Origin: Vibrio variabilis
GTDB lineage: Bacteria; Pseudomonadota; Gammaproteobacteria; Enterobacterales; Vibrionaceae
Length of the DNA stretch: 64,000 bases
NCBI RefSeq assembly: GCF_003263785.1
Contig: NZ_JYJK01000002.1
Coordinates: 1-64,000, forward strand
Reading direction: 5' to 3'
Below, piece by piece: positions 19,145 to 29,014 of this stretch. The notes beneath the pieces are model-generated. The model was not told where the DNA came from and ran no database searches. It worked only from the letters and a program-made list of their open reading frames with translations. Position 1 is the stretch's first letter; the number at the start of each line of letters is the position of its first letter. The position numbers and the translations under genes were made by a program.

Positions 19145-21180
19145 TCCAGTTTAGCGAACAACAAATTCAATCCATCAAACAGCGCGCTTCTGAGCAAACC
19201 ATCGCCCAACTAATAGAAGACAATCGTGTTGTGCTTAATAGCGACACCTTGGTTCCGCCTGATGGCCGTGCGACTTGGAACCTCTATTACTTTTGCCCTG
19301 AGCATGGCGTCCGTCTAACATGGGATCGTGAAAAGCCCCTCTCGCACTGCTGCCCTGTTGACGGCAAAGAGTTCACGGGTGAACCTTATGATGGCGCTTG
19401 GTGGCGATGGCTAAATGGCCTGAATGCAAAAGCGTGCTACGACCTTGGCTTACTGTGGAATCTAACCGGTGAGCAACGTTTCTTCGATAAGGTTAAAGAC
19501 ATCTTACTTCAATCCGCTAAATACTATCCGGATTACGAAGTTCATGGTGGTATCCCTTACAACGGCCCCGGTAAAGCCAATGCGCAAACCCTATGCGAAG
19601 CAAATTGTCACCTAGACCTTGCTCGCGGTTATGACTTTATTCGTGAGCAACTAACAGCTGACGAGCAGTCGTACATCGAACAGCGCCTACTTCGTGAAGG
19701 GGCTGAGTTTTTGATGGAGTACCGAACTGACCAGCTCCACAACCATGAGATGAAAATCAACGCCACGATTGGTGTCATTGGGCTTATCTTAGAAGAGAGC
19801 CGCTACATCGATTTTGCTCTGAATACTGACTACGGGATCCACTATCAACTTAACCACGGCTGCTCAGAAGAGGGGATGTGGTTTGAAGGCTCAATTCACT
19901 ATCACTACTACGCCTTACAAGCGCTGTTGAACTTTGAAAAGATCGCCTACTCGACGCCTCATTCAGTAAGCTCAAATCCTAACTTTCTGAAGATGCTCAA
20001 GTTCCCACTTAACTTGGTGCTGAATACGGGTGACTTCCCGCGCCTTAATGACTGTATTGCCGGGCAAGAGCGCATTACTCATTCCCACTTGTTTGAGTTT
20101 GCCTACGCGCAGTACCCTTGTGATGAGTTTGCGAGTGTTCTAACCAGCATCTATCAAAATATCTCCAGAGATAACATTGATGCACTTCTTTACGGCGTCG
20201 ATGAGCTTCCAAAAGCTGCGCCACTGCAATGTCAATCTATCCATACCGCTCAAGCGGGCGTAACGATTCATTACGACCAAAACAATGATCATTCGCTACT
20301 TCTCAAGCACAGTCCATATGGCGGTGAACACGATCACTACGATCGATTGGGCTTGATCATTGTTCGAAATGGCAAGGAGATCTTGCCCGATCTCGGCACC
20401 ACCGGATATGGTGCAGAGCTGCACTATGGCTACTACAAGAATACCGCTACGCACAACACTCTTGTCGTTAATCAGCAGAACCAATCGCCAATCGACCCTA
20501 CATTGCTTCACTTCTCTAACTCACCTATTTGCAAAGTCATTGATACGCTTGCCGATTGGAACCAACCACCAGCGGAAGTGGATAGCCACACTATCGAACA
20601 GTGGGATAGCAAGGCCTATCAGAACATTATGTTCAGACGTATATTGTTCTGTGTTGGCGAAGCGTATGTCGAAGCAAACCTGATTGCCAACCCACATCAG
20701 CAACAGTTGGATTTGACTTACCACATTCGCGGTGAGCATACCGACACGGATAGCTTTGAGAACTGCTCTAACCCGCTACCGGGCGCACTAAACCGAATGA
20801 CAAATACACGTCAGTTAAGTTCGGTTTCTGCACACTCCCATCGCTACACCATTGAAGGACAAACGCCATTTAATCAGAGAATGGTGTTCAGTTCGCCGTG
20901 CGACGTCTTGATAGGTGAAGCGCCAGATAACCCAGCAACATCAAACCTTGCGTACACCTTGATTCGCTCCAATGCGACCGCGTTAAACACCTTGGTGCTA
21001 CACGACCTATCGGAAAACGCAGAGCTTCTACTTGAAGACGTCTCTTGGAGCGACACTGAAATCACATTCAGTATTAATCAAGATGGCAACAAAACCACCA
21101 TCACCTATAACTTGCATTCGCATTCTTTGCGAACGCGCAGTTGGCAGCCTGAAAACGACAATTTAGCATTCAGCGAGTAA
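19141..21180 (+). CDS. Heparinase II/III-like exo-lyase (PL15-like), cytoplasmic
   Basis: 679 residues, no signal peptide, so it should work on imported oligosaccharides. An N-terminal Cys/His element (FCPEHG and HCCPVDG) and an (alpha/alpha) toroid come first; LHNHEMKINATIG carries the Asn-His expected at the active site. The C-terminal beta-sandwich has GGEHDHYDRLG and PDLGTTGYGAELHYGYYKNT. This layout fits PL15, whose founding member is an exolytic oligoalginate lyase; other heparinase II/III families act on heparin or glucuronan-like chains. Coupled by ATGA to uxaC, it would free unsaturated uronate units and leave one saturated uronate for UxaC. Confidence 0.8.
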   Translation: MIQFSEQQIQSIKQRASEQTIAQLIEDNRVVLNSDTLVPPDGRATWNLYYFCPEHGVRLTWDREKPLSHCCPVDGKEFTGEPYDGAWWRWLNGLNAKACYDLGLLWNLTGEQRFFDKVKDILLQSAKYYPDYEVHGGIPYNGPGKANAQTLCEANCHLDLARGYDFIREQLTADEQSYIEQRLLREGAEFLMEYRTDQLHNHEMKINATIGVIGLILEESRYIDFALNTDYGIHYQLNHGCSEEGMWFEGSIHYHYYALQALLNFEKIAYSTPHSVSSNPNFLKMLKFPLNLVLNTGDFPRLNDCIAGQERITHSHLFEFAYAQYPCDEFASVLTSIYQNISRDNIDALLYGVDELPKAAPLQCQSIHTAQAGVTIHYDQNNDHSLLLKHSPYGGEHDHYDRLGLIIVRNGKEILPDLGTTGYGAELHYGYYKNTATHNTLVVNQQNQSPIDPTLLHFSNSPICKVIDTLADWNQPPAEVDSHTIEQWDSKAYQNIMFRRILFCVGEAYVEANLIANPHQQQLDLTYHIRGEHTDTDSFENCSNPLPGALNRMTNTRQLSSVSAHSHRYTIEGQTPFNQRMVFSSPCDVLIGEAPDNPATSNLAYTLIRSNATALNTLVLHDLSENAELLLEDVSWSDTEITFSINQDGNKTTITYNLHSHSLRTRSWQPENDNLAFSE

Positions 21181-21187
21181 TACTATG

Positions 21188-21211
21188 GCCAGCTCTCTAT
21201 CGAGAGCTGGC
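21188..21211 (+). terminator. Hairpin after the PL15-like lyase
   Basis: 10-bp perfect stem GCCAGCTCTC / GAGAGCTGGC with a 4-base loop. Only TTAA follows, so termination may be weak. Confidence 0.5.
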
Positions 21212-21298
21212 TTAATCTCAATTCAAATCCGCTAACTAATTGTCACTCATACACAAAATCGCTACTCTGGTTTTAACACTTTTGAGCCGGAGCCATCC

Positions 21299-22332
21299 AT
21301 GAAATACCCCAATCCTCTCACCAAAGGCCGCACCATAGGTATCACCGCATTCTCATCCGGTATTTCACCTAAACACAATGCTCGTTTTGAATGCGTTACC
21401 AACCACCTCAAGTCGCTGGGCTATCACATAGTGGTTGGAGACTGCTTGTACGACCAAGGAAAACATGTCAGTGGCTCGGCAAAGCAAAGAGCCGAAGAGC
21501 TGATGTCAATGCTACTGGATGACCGCATTGATGCGATCTACCCACCGTGGGGCGGAGAGGTTGCGATGGAGCTACTGCCGCTGATTGACTTTGAAAGACT
21601 CAAGCAGGCTCGCCCTAAATGGATTCTGGGATTTTCCGATGTCAGCACGATATCGGCGACCTTTGCTTGCAAGCTAGGCTGGGCGACTGGGCATTGTTCT
21701 AATCTTATGGATCTCTCGACTAACTCCAATGATCCCCTCACTTCTAACACCCTAACCTATTTTGCGACGCCGTCAGGAGAACGTTTTACCCAGGTTTCAC
21801 TCCCTTTCTACGCCAGTCAATGGCCGGATTTTGTGAATCAGCCAGAATCCGGGTTTAACCTTGATACTATGACTCAATGGCAATGGCTAACAAAACCGCA
21901 GCACGCTGAAGTCATCGAAGGTCGACTGATTGGTGGGTGCTGGGATACGCTGTCACATCTTTTCGGCACGGAGTACCTCGATCTCAAAGCGATGTCAGAA
22001 CGCCATCCTGAGGGCTAATTCTCTACTTGGAGAATGCAGAGATGCCGCCAACGGAAGTGGCACGAAGCATTCTAAGCATGGAATATCGTGGCGTCTTTGA
22101 ATGTATTAACGGCTTACTTATAGGCCGCAGTGCAGCACCAGATGAAACCGATCCTAATCGCCTCAGTTATTACGAGTGTCTAAGACAATACCTCAGCGAT
22201 ATCCCGATTCCAGTTATGATTGATCTCGATATTGGCCACAAGCCGCCCAACCTATCTTTAGTAAATGGCGCCATAGCAAAAGTAGAACTCAATAACGAGG
22301 CAAGAGGCAGTATCACTCAAACATTTAGTTAG
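21299..22332 (+). CDS. S66-family peptidase, LdcA/MccF-like (frame broken near 22014)
   Basis: The N-terminal part shows KGRTIGITAFSSG, YPPWGGEVAMELL and GFSDVS, whose Ser is the S66 nucleophile. After adding one base at about 22014 (GGGCTAATT) the frame continues LYLENAEMPPTEVARSIL and ends with DIGHKPPNLSLVNG, which carries the catalytic His; a Glu (GTEYL region) may complete the triad. Length becomes about 344 residues, normal for LD-carboxypeptidases. Family members trim murein tetrapeptides or inactivate microcin C-like compounds. It lacks a signal peptide. Why it follows a uronate operon is unclear. Confidence 0.8.
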
Positions 22333-22613
22333 TAAACACTGGGGCATACACAATAGCATTCGAGAAGGCATCAAAAATTTCATCTATCGTAAAGTTAGCC
22401 AAGTTGATATGTGACATTCATTCAACTTCCCGCTCAAAAAATAAAAAATAAACTAAAACCAAAAAAACTTAAGCCATTGAATTAAAAGAAAAAGAAAAAA
22501 ATAAGATATTACAGCAGCACCCAACATAACTGTATGATATGCAACAGTTTAATAAAACATTAATAATCAAAATCTAAAGTCCAATCCAAATTTTAACTCT
22601 GTGATTGGAAACT

Positions 22614-24701
22614 ATGAGAATACACACCAACAAAAATCTTCTAGCGATTATTATCGGATCCGTCTTTACTGCAAGTTTGATGGGATGCAAAAGTTCTGAA
22701 TCAAATACAGTCCTTAAACCAAATGCTCCTTCAGGTATTGGATACGAACTGCATGTTCCAGTTCCAGAAACTGACTACCCACTCCCTATGGTGAGCAATG
22801 GTCAAAATAATAGTGACAGTGCTGTTCAGTTCAATATCGATCATAACCCGCTAACCACGTTACTATCTGGCATGAACGATATATGGACTGCTGGGGTAGA
22901 TGGTTGGCAAAACAATGCAAATGGTGATGGACCTGAGTCTTTTGCTCACCAAGAAATCTTAGATGCTGACGTTTGGCGTCACAATATTCAATATGTTGTC
23001 GATGTGACAAACAACAGAACACTCGAGCAAGCCATTGAAAGTTACTCTGATGATCGCCGAAGCAAAAACTACAGTGTTATTGACGCTTTCGGCCCTTTGA
23101 CACAATCCTATCTTGATGGCTCTGAGGCCTATGTAGATATTGATGTACCTAAGGTCACGGATATCACCGAAAACTATCATTTCTTTGCGCATCACAATGA
23201 TGGTGGAGACTATACTGGCAACGAAACCTCGCCTCTCGGCGACGTGGTTCGATTAGTTAGGGATCTCCGTAACTCTTCTGCCTCAACAAACCCGTCAAAA
23301 TACATCTACTCTACCCCTCGTCCTTGGCGAATGGACGACGATGGTGATGTCGTTCATCTCGGTTCCGGCAGCCATTCATGCGTGCAACTAAATGGGGAGA
23401 TTGAACAGAGAATTTACGACAACTACCAAAGTAGCGTCGATGTTCTACCTGGAGTGTTCTGCGCAGGCCGTCACCATGGTTCTGATCCATTAACTGACAA
23501 TGGTGAAAACCGTAGAAAAGATGGAGGCTATCCTAGCGGTCACACTAACGCAGGCTATCTCGCTGCGATGGGCTATGCCTATGCATTTCCTGAGCGATTC
23601 GCTGAATTCATTACGCGCGGTTCACAAATGGGTGAAAATAGAATATTGACTGGAATGCATTCTCCAGTTGATGTCATTGGCGCCCGCATTCACTTTCAGG
23701 CAGTTTCAGCGTACGCCCTCTCACAGCAGAATGTGTACGACAATGCTCAAAGAGCTTATGAAAACACCCACGAGTACTTTACAGATTTAGCACATGCTGA
23801 TGGCTACTCATCTCTTTATGACTATGCTCATCGCAAAGTAGCACCTGAGAACGAGGTAGGTTACGTCGATGGCGAACACGCGATTGTTTATGTAGGTGAC
23901 AACAATCGTTACTCCAACAACGATGAAAACAAAAAGTTGTATAGAGAACGAATGACATATGGATTTGAACAAGACCTCAGTAAAGCAGGTCAAAAGCCTA
24001 TCGTTCCAAAAGGTGCTGAGAGACTGCTCGAAACGCGCTTGCCTTACCTGTCCGATGCTCAGCGAAGAGCGGTTCTCTATACGACATCCATCGATTCTGG
24101 CTACCCTATTCTTGATCAGTCTAACGGTTGGGGAAGAATCGATCTTGTGACTGCGGCTGACGGCTACGGAGCATTCGAAGGTGATGTAAAAGTGTATATG
24201 GATGCCGAAAGAGGACGTTTCAACGCCAACGATAGTTGGAGAAATGACATTGCAGGAGAAGGTAAGCTGAGAAAGTCTGGTAGTGGCATACTAACGCTTA
24301 CCGGCGAGAACACTTATGCAGGTGGTACTATTATCGAACAAGGGGTGTTAGTAGCTGGCTCACCGACCGCATTTGGAACTGGTGATGTCTATATAAATGG
24401 TGGCACATTGAAAGTCGACAGCGATATACAGTTGACTCTCGCCAACAATTTAACGATCAGTAGTGGCGATCTAGCGATAGAGGTTTCAAAAGACGCCTCT
24501 CTTAAAATCGCAAGTCTCGCTTACCTTGATAGCGCTTCGTTAACACTAACATTTGGAGAAAATGCTCCCCAACCAGGAGAGCGCTTTACCATCCTCACCG
24601 CAAACAAGATCCATGGTGAATTTAACTCTATTGAGTCAGACAATAATGTCGAACTCTCTGTCGACTACGGTGCAAGCGCCATAACGGTAACAGTACTATA
24701 A
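22614..24701 (+). CDS. PAP2-type acid phosphatase lipoprotein with C-terminal autotransporter-like beta repeat
   Basis: About 695 residues from ATG 22614, preferred over an in-frame TTG at 22605. Lipoprotein signal with lipobox LMGC near residue 25. The central part is a class A acid phosphatase/PAP2 fold: KDGGYPSGHTNAGYL and LTGMHSPVDVIGAR carry the catalytic histidines. The C-terminal 170 residues read KLRKSGSGILTLTGENTYAG and TIIEQGVLVAGSPTAFGTGD, a passenger-associated beta-strand repeat usually found in autotransporters, but no autotransporter barrel follows. It should release phosphate outside the inner membrane. An AT-rich 280-base gap upstream (22333-22613) shows no gene. Confidence 0.82.
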   Translation: MRIHTNKNLLAIIIGSVFTASLMGCKSSESNTVLKPNAPSGIGYELHVPVPETDYPLPMVSNGQNNSDSAVQFNIDHNPLTTLLSGMNDIWTAGVDGWQNNANGDGPESFAHQEILDADVWRHNIQYVVDVTNNRTLEQAIESYSDDRRSKNYSVIDAFGPLTQSYLDGSEAYVDIDVPKVTDITENYHFFAHHNDGGDYTGNETSPLGDVVRLVRDLRNSSASTNPSKYIYSTPRPWRMDDDGDVVHLGSGSHSCVQLNGEIEQRIYDNYQSSVDVLPGVFCAGRHHGSDPLTDNGENRRKDGGYPSGHTNAGYLAAMGYAYAFPERFAEFITRGSQMGENRILTGMHSPVDVIGARIHFQAVSAYALSQQNVYDNAQRAYENTHEYFTDLAHADGYSSLYDYAHRKVAPENEVGYVDGEHAIVYVGDNNRYSNNDENKKLYRERMTYGFEQDLSKAGQKPIVPKGAERLLETRLPYLSDAQRRAVLYTTSIDSGYPILDQSNGWGRIDLVTAADGYGAFEGDVKVYMDAERGRFNANDSWRNDIAGEGKLRKSGSGILTLTGENTYAGGTIIEQGVLVAGSPTAFGTGDVYINGGTLKVDSDIQLTLANNLTISSGDLAIEVSKDASLKIASLAYLDSASLTLTFGENAPQPGERFTILTANKIHGEFNSIESDNNVELSVDYGASAITVTVL

Positions 24702-24708
24702 AATAGTA

Positions 24709-24731
24709 AAGGGGGCGTCTACTGCCCCCTT
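24709..24731. terminator. Bidirectional terminator, phosphatase / reductase
   Basis: 8-bp GC-rich stem AAGGGGGC / GCCCCCTT between two convergent genes. Neither side has a long T run. Confidence 0.65.
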
Positions 24732-24739
24732 CCTCAAAT

Positions 24740-25831
24740 CTAAGCGCTGTACTCGGGATAATCGATATACCCTTTCTCATCACCACCATACAAACTCAGT
24801 CTTGCATCGGCATCAAACTCAGCCAGTGGCCAGTTGTTTTTAAAGCGCGCCACAAGATCTGGGTTGGTCACATACGGCGTGCCAAATGCCACAAGGTCGG
24901 CGTAGTTGTTTTCAAGCAGTGCAATGGCACTCTCTTTCGTTAGCTTGCCTGCAATCATAATAGGGTTCGGGTAAATGTCGCGCACCTCTTTACGGAATGA
25001 CTCTGGCGCTTCAACATAACGCGAGATATTTTCAGAGAAATGCACATACGCAAGATTCATTGGAGCCAGCGCAACGAGTGCCTTTTTCACCACTTCGACA
25101 ATCTCTGGATCTTCTTCAGCAAAGCCTTCCATGACGTGCGGCGAAACACGAATCGCGACTTTGTCACCGCCGATTTCATTCACCACCGCTTGCATCACCT
25201 CAACAAGTAGACGGATACGGTTTTCTTGAGTGCCACCATATTGGTCGGTACGTTGGTTGCTAGAAATACGCATAAACTGGTCAAGCAAGTAACCGTGCGC
25301 AGCATGGATTTCAATACCATCAAAACCCGCTTCAATTGCATTTTTCGCGGCTTGCACATAATCGGTAATAGTTTGCTGAATATCTTGCTCAGTCATTGCG
25401 CGAGGTTCGCCGGTTTCAATCATACCGAAACCACCTTCCGGTAGCGGGCCGAATACTTGGTCAGCTTCTTTGATCGCCGACGCAGACAAAACCTGCTCAC
25501 CCGTGATGGATTCATGGCTACGGCGACCCACGTGCCAAAGCTGAATGAAGACTTTGCTACCTTGTTCATGGATCGCTTTCGTGACTTTTTTCCAGCCATC
25601 GATGTGTGCTTGAGTATAGATACCTGGGGTCATGGAGTAACCACGACCAATGGCCGAGATCGGCGCACCTTCTGTGATGATAAGACCTGCATTGGCGCGC
25701 TGTGCGTAGTAAGTCGCCATCATGTCATTCGGCACATCACCCGGTTGAGTGGTGCGAGAACGGGTCATCGGTGCCATCGCGATGCGATTGCTTAGCTCAA
25801 GTTGGCCGTAGTTAAAATTAGAAAAGATCAT
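24740..25831 (-). CDS. nemA: Old-yellow-enzyme alkene reductase (NemA-like)
   Basis: About 363 residues from Met6 of the open frame. FMN-dependent OYE features: NRIAMAPMTRSRTTQPG, YYAQRANAGLIITEG, QLWHVGRRSH, EIHAAHGYLLDQF and YGGTQENRIRLL. Such enzymes reduce activated C=C bonds, N-ethylmaleimide, quinones and nitro compounds with NADPH. It lies downstream of a LysR regulator on the same strand, 138 bases apart, an arrangement more like NemA neighbours than a metabolic operon. Cytoplasmic. Confidence 0.88.
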   Translation of the reverse strand: MIFSNFNYGQLELSNRIAMAPMTRSRTTQPGDVPNDMMATYYAQRANAGLIITEGAPISAIGRGYSMTPGIYTQAHIDGWKKVTKAIHEQGSKVFIQLWHVGRRSHESITGEQVLSASAIKEADQVFGPLPEGGFGMIETGEPRAMTEQDIQQTITDYVQAAKNAIEAGFDGIEIHAAHGYLLDQFMRISSNQRTDQYGGTQENRIRLLVEVMQAVVNEIGGDKVAIRVSPHVMEGFAEEDPEIVEVVKKALVALAPMNLAYVHFSENISRYVEAPESFRKEVRDIYPNPIMIAGKLTKESAIALLENNYADLVAFGTPYVTNPDLVARFKNNWPLAEFDADARLSLYGGDEKGYIDYPEYSA

Positions 25832-25969
25832 GTCGTATGCCCTCAATATCGTAATGGGGACATTTTAGCGACGAGTGACCTCTAGATTGAGAGCAATAAT
25901 CGCAAATGGCTTTTGTCAAAAATGCAAAAGCCGCCGGAACAAAGAAGGAAGCAAAGAAGGAGATAACGA

Positions 25970-26851
25970 CTACAGCGATAGCCTAGGCTGGATAAACTCA
26001 ATAAACGCCGTAATGCGGCGCGCGACCGACGATGAGCGGTAATAGACCGCATTGACTTGCTCGCGACCCGTCGTAGTGAGTTTTTCTGACTCAAGAAGTG
26101 GCACCAAGCGCCCTTCTTCAATATCTTGTTTCACCATAAAGCCCGACATACACGCAATTCCATTACCTGCTAAAGTTAACTGGCGCACCGTCTCACCGTT
26201 ACTCGACACCATGCTTGGCTGAATCGTTGGATTGCCGGGGAGTGGCCATTGGTTAAGCACCTTTGCACCGACAAACCCGATTAAACTATGCGTACTCAAA
26301 TCAACGGCCGATTTGGGGTAACCACGCTGTGCAAGGTAATCGGGTGACGCGACGAGATACAACAGGCTCTTTCCTAGCGGTTTAGCATGCAACGTTGAGT
26401 CAGTTAACTTACCTATGCGAATCGCAACATCGGTGCGCTTCTCAAGTAAATCAACAAACCCTTCGTTGGAGGTCAGCTCAAGCTCAATATCTGGGTACTC
26501 TCTATTAAACTCCGCGATAAGCGGCACCAGTTGATGCAGTACAAATGGGCTAGCTGCATCGACTCTCAATCGCCCTTTTGGCAGTTCGCCTCTAGCCACA
26601 ATCTCTTCTTCGGTCTGCTGTAGAATACGTAGCCCTTCACGGACGCCCTCCACAAACTGACGACCTTCGTCAGTGAGCTCAATGCGGCGAGTGGTACGAT
26701 TCAATAGCGTCACTCCAAGTTGGGTCTCAAGCTTACTCACACTGCGCGACACTTTGGCCACTTGAATGTCGAGCGCTTCTGCGGCAGCGGAAAAACCGCC
26801 ACTATCGACAACAGAGAGTAATATTTCCAGATCATCAGAACGAGTGAGCAT
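25970..26851 (-). CDS. LysR-family transcriptional regulator
   Basis: 293 residues. N-terminal winged helix (LEILLSVVDSGGFSAAAEAL, VAKVSRSVSKLETQLG, LLNRTTRRIELTDEG) and a periplasmic-binding-like effector domain (about 90-290). Close to the CrgA/AaeR-type LysR group often beside quinone or alkene reductases. It is transcribed in the same direction as the NemA-like gene that follows, and may control it. Effector unknown. Confidence 0.88.
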   Translation of the reverse strand: MLTRSDDLEILLSVVDSGGFSAAAEALDIQVAKVSRSVSKLETQLGVTLLNRTTRRIELTDEGRQFVEGVREGLRILQQTEEEIVARGELPKGRLRVDAASPFVLHQLVPLIAEFNREYPDIELELTSNEGFVDLLEKRTDVAIRIGKLTDSTLHAKPLGKSLLYLVASPDYLAQRGYPKSAVDLSTHSLIGFVGAKVLNQWPLPGNPTIQPSMVSSNGETVRQLTLAGNGIACMSGFMVKQDIEEGRLVPLLESEKLTTTGREQVNAVYYRSSSVARRITAFIEFIQPRLSL

Positions 26852-26891
26852 CTTTATTTCTTAAATTGCAAAAGTGATGTCTTAAAGTATA

Positions 26892-27419
26892 TCAATTCGG
26901 CAACGAACGGCGAGAAAGATCACGAGCTAAAATCAGCGCCAGTCCGAGAATTTGCAGAAACACCGCGATGTTTTTGTAATACGCCATGTCTTCTTCGACG
27001 CTTGCGAGCGTTTCTGAGAGCTCCAAATTGTCGAGATAGAGCCCATCAATCAAGTCACGCTGCGTATCTTGCGCGCTATTGATCATAGCCATCAATTCAG
27101 GGAGGTGTTTTCGATGAATCAGAGGAACTTGAGCGGTGACCCATTGAGATAGCTGCCCCCTCAACATATCCGCTATATCAGTATCAATATCATCACCATC
27201 AAGGTGCAGCAGCAATGCTTCACGTTTTCTTTCCAGCGTTTCTACTTGATTCCAAGCAAGCTGCATCGAATACAGATTTGCTTCTTTGCGTTCCTGTATT
27301 ACAGCAATATCGCTCGACATTCTGTCCAGCACTTGGCTTGAAAGCACAATCGCCATCACATTAAGGATAAGACCAATGGAGACCATCACCCAAGCTGGCG
27401 GCAGTAATGCTCGTGTCAT
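26892..27419 (-). CDS. Membrane-anchored helical protein of unknown function
   Basis: 175 residues. An N-terminal transmembrane helix (about 10-28), a long charged alpha-helical section (about 30-145) and a second hydrophobic helix close to the C-terminus (FLQILGLALILA) followed by a basic tail. The topology is like a chemoreceptor-type four-helix sensor without a signalling domain. I do not recognise the family. It is 40 bases upstream of, and on the same strand as, the LysR gene. Confidence 0.6.
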   Translation of the reverse strand: MTRALLPPAWVMVSIGLILNVMAIVLSSQVLDRMSSDIAVIQERKEANLYSMQLAWNQVETLERKREALLLHLDGDDIDTDIADMLRGQLSQWVTAQVPLIHRKHLPELMAMINSAQDTQRDLIDGLYLDNLELSETLASVEEDMAYYKNIAVFLQILGLALILARDLSRRSLPN

Positions 27420-27547
27420 CCCTATCTTCCTCCGTTTTTATTCAGTGTAGGCAACAATCGTGATTCGTCACACAACTGGCATAAAATCAATCAGGTACCT
27501 AACCTTATAGTAGCGGTACTGAGATTTACCCGAGTGAAACCAGCTGA

Positions 27548-28213
27548 GTGGCCATGTATCGAGTGTCTATGCATCAAGTAAAAATGTACCAACTGACCCT
27601 GTATCAACTACTGTTCATCATTGTTGCTTCTACTCCTTGCGCAGCTAGCGCAAGCTGGTTCAACGAGCACAATATTGATAAGTTTGACCGCGTCGAAACC
27701 CACAGGGTGTGGGGGTTTGGTGATCTAGTTGAAGATAAATTTACCACTTACGGTATTCGCTGCGATGATCGCTCGAAGTTGCTCATCACCTTCGGCCTTG
27801 CTCAAGACTTGGATGAAGAAAACGCCAAAGTGGATTTGGTATTTAAAGTCGACGACAACAAACCACTGGCTTTTGAAGGGCAACTGTTCTCAAACAGCAA
27901 AGAATCAGGATTTGTGAGAGCCGACAAGCAAAACTTGGCGCTGATCAATCGACTGATATTACAAAGTAAGGAAGGCCGCACGGTGGATATCCGAGCCTCC
28001 AATAAAGACCAAAGTCAGTTTATTGAATACTCGGTATCGCTCTCTGGGTTTACCCGATTTAGCCAAGCCACCAGAGACGCTTGTGGGGTTGGAACGATCA
28101 AGCTCGCCGTCACTCCGAAAGACAAGGCTGAGCTTGTTCGACTCAAACAGCAGCTTAAAGACATAGAGAAGAAAATTGCCGAGATTGAGGCTAAGTACTC
28201 GACTGGTTTTTAG
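27548..28213 (+). CDS. Secreted protein with a VasI-like domain and C-terminal coiled coil
   Basis: 221 residues. A signal-peptide-like N-terminus ends near CAASAS. The middle (YGIRCDDRSKLLITFG, FKVDDNKPLAFEG, SVSLSGFTRFSQATRDACG) has the Cys pair and the FxLxGF...AC pattern seen in VasI and similar periplasmic proteins. The last 35 residues are a charged heptad stretch (LVRLKQQLKDIEKKIAEIEA). An internal start at Met9 or later is possible because the first 20 residues are repetitive. Function unknown; VasI kinship is a motif impression only. Confidence 0.55.
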   Translation: MAMYRVSMHQVKMYQLTLYQLLFIIVASTPCAASASWFNEHNIDKFDRVETHRVWGFGDLVEDKFTTYGIRCDDRSKLLITFGLAQDLDEENAKVDLVFKVDDNKPLAFEGQLFSNSKESGFVRADKQNLALINRLILQSKEGRTVDIRASNKDQSQFIEYSVSLSGFTRFSQATRDACGVGTIKLAVTPKDKAELVRLKQQLKDIEKKIAEIEAKYSTGF

Positions 28214-28252
28214 CCTCTTTTCACCCCAAAGTGGAAAGTAATAATGGCTTCA

Positions 28253-28642
28253 CTACCAAAGCTTATCAAAAGGAAGGTAAAGAAGGTTTGAGACGATAAG
28301 CCCCGCCATCGCAAAAACAGTGATTTGCATTCCCCTCACCCGACCTTTGAAGCGTTTGTTGAGTATCCCGTGAGCGTGCAGGCAGCGCCCAATAACAAAG
28401 CTCACTCCAATGACATGAATCCAAATCGCGGGGGCGCCGTTGTACTCAACGAAGGCCATGAGAATTAGAGTAATAGGAATATAGTCGACAGCATTGCCTT
28501 GTGCGCTTCTCGCAATCTGCAAGGCTTCCACGCCTCCATCGGCATAGGCGACCTGATTCGATCGTCGCTGTTTGATCACCTGAAATGAAAGCCAAATCAT
28601 TAGTGACGCAAGAAGAGAGCCGTACAACGCAGTTATCATCAA
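28253..28642 (-). CDS. MAPEG-family membrane protein
   Basis: 129 residues with four hydrophobic helices. The MAPEG pattern is visible: RSAQGNAVDYIPITLILM (the Asn/Glu loop) and VIGRCLHAHGIL. Bacterial MAPEG proteins are inner-membrane trimers with glutathione-linked or unknown activity. Single gene; convergent with the VasI-like gene. Confidence 0.82.
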   Translation of the reverse strand: MMITALYGSLLASLMIWLSFQVIKQRRSNQVAYADGGVEALQIARSAQGNAVDYIPITLILMAFVEYNGAPAIWIHVIGVSFVIGRCLHAHGILNKRFKGRVRGMQITVFAMAGLIVSNLLYLPFDKLW

Positions 28643-29014
28643 TAAACCTTATTTTTTATTAAGTTAAGTCTATTGAGTGTAGACAAGAATCTCGGTATCT
28701 CCACTGGCAATCCCCCCTCCCAGAAACAAGACTCAAATAAGAAAACGCCGCGAAACTCAGGAGCAGCGGCGTTAATGGCAGGGGATTTAGTTTTTTAAAT
28801 GGAATATTAACTTCGTTCGCTAGGCTGTATTTTGCAGATCTAATGGCGCCAATAAAGCATCCGATTCGACAAGCCATTGCCCTACGATGCGGTTGAACTG
28901 TTATCACGATTGATGCACTGCATTGCCAGCGTGAAACTGCGTTGTTGACCAAATCAATTGAACCTTTCCCCAGGCCTGCGATCTGATCCCATGCAGTCGA
29001 AGCATGGTGTCTTT
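28643..29014. other. Degraded region next to an IS5-type remnant
   Basis: I see no believable gene. A hairpin with arms AACGCCGC / GCGGCGTT (28744-28773) followed on the minus strand by TTTTCTTATTTG looks like a terminator without an obvious upstream gene. The stretch 28900-29010 leads into the transposase fragment and is probably decayed mobile DNA. Confidence 0.45.

Noticed and set aside
28659..28952. Open frame of 97 residues on the minus strand
   Set aside because: Its composition is unlike the neighbouring proteins, no start signal is visible, it contains a terminator-like hairpin, and it borders a transposase remnant. Treated as decayed DNA.
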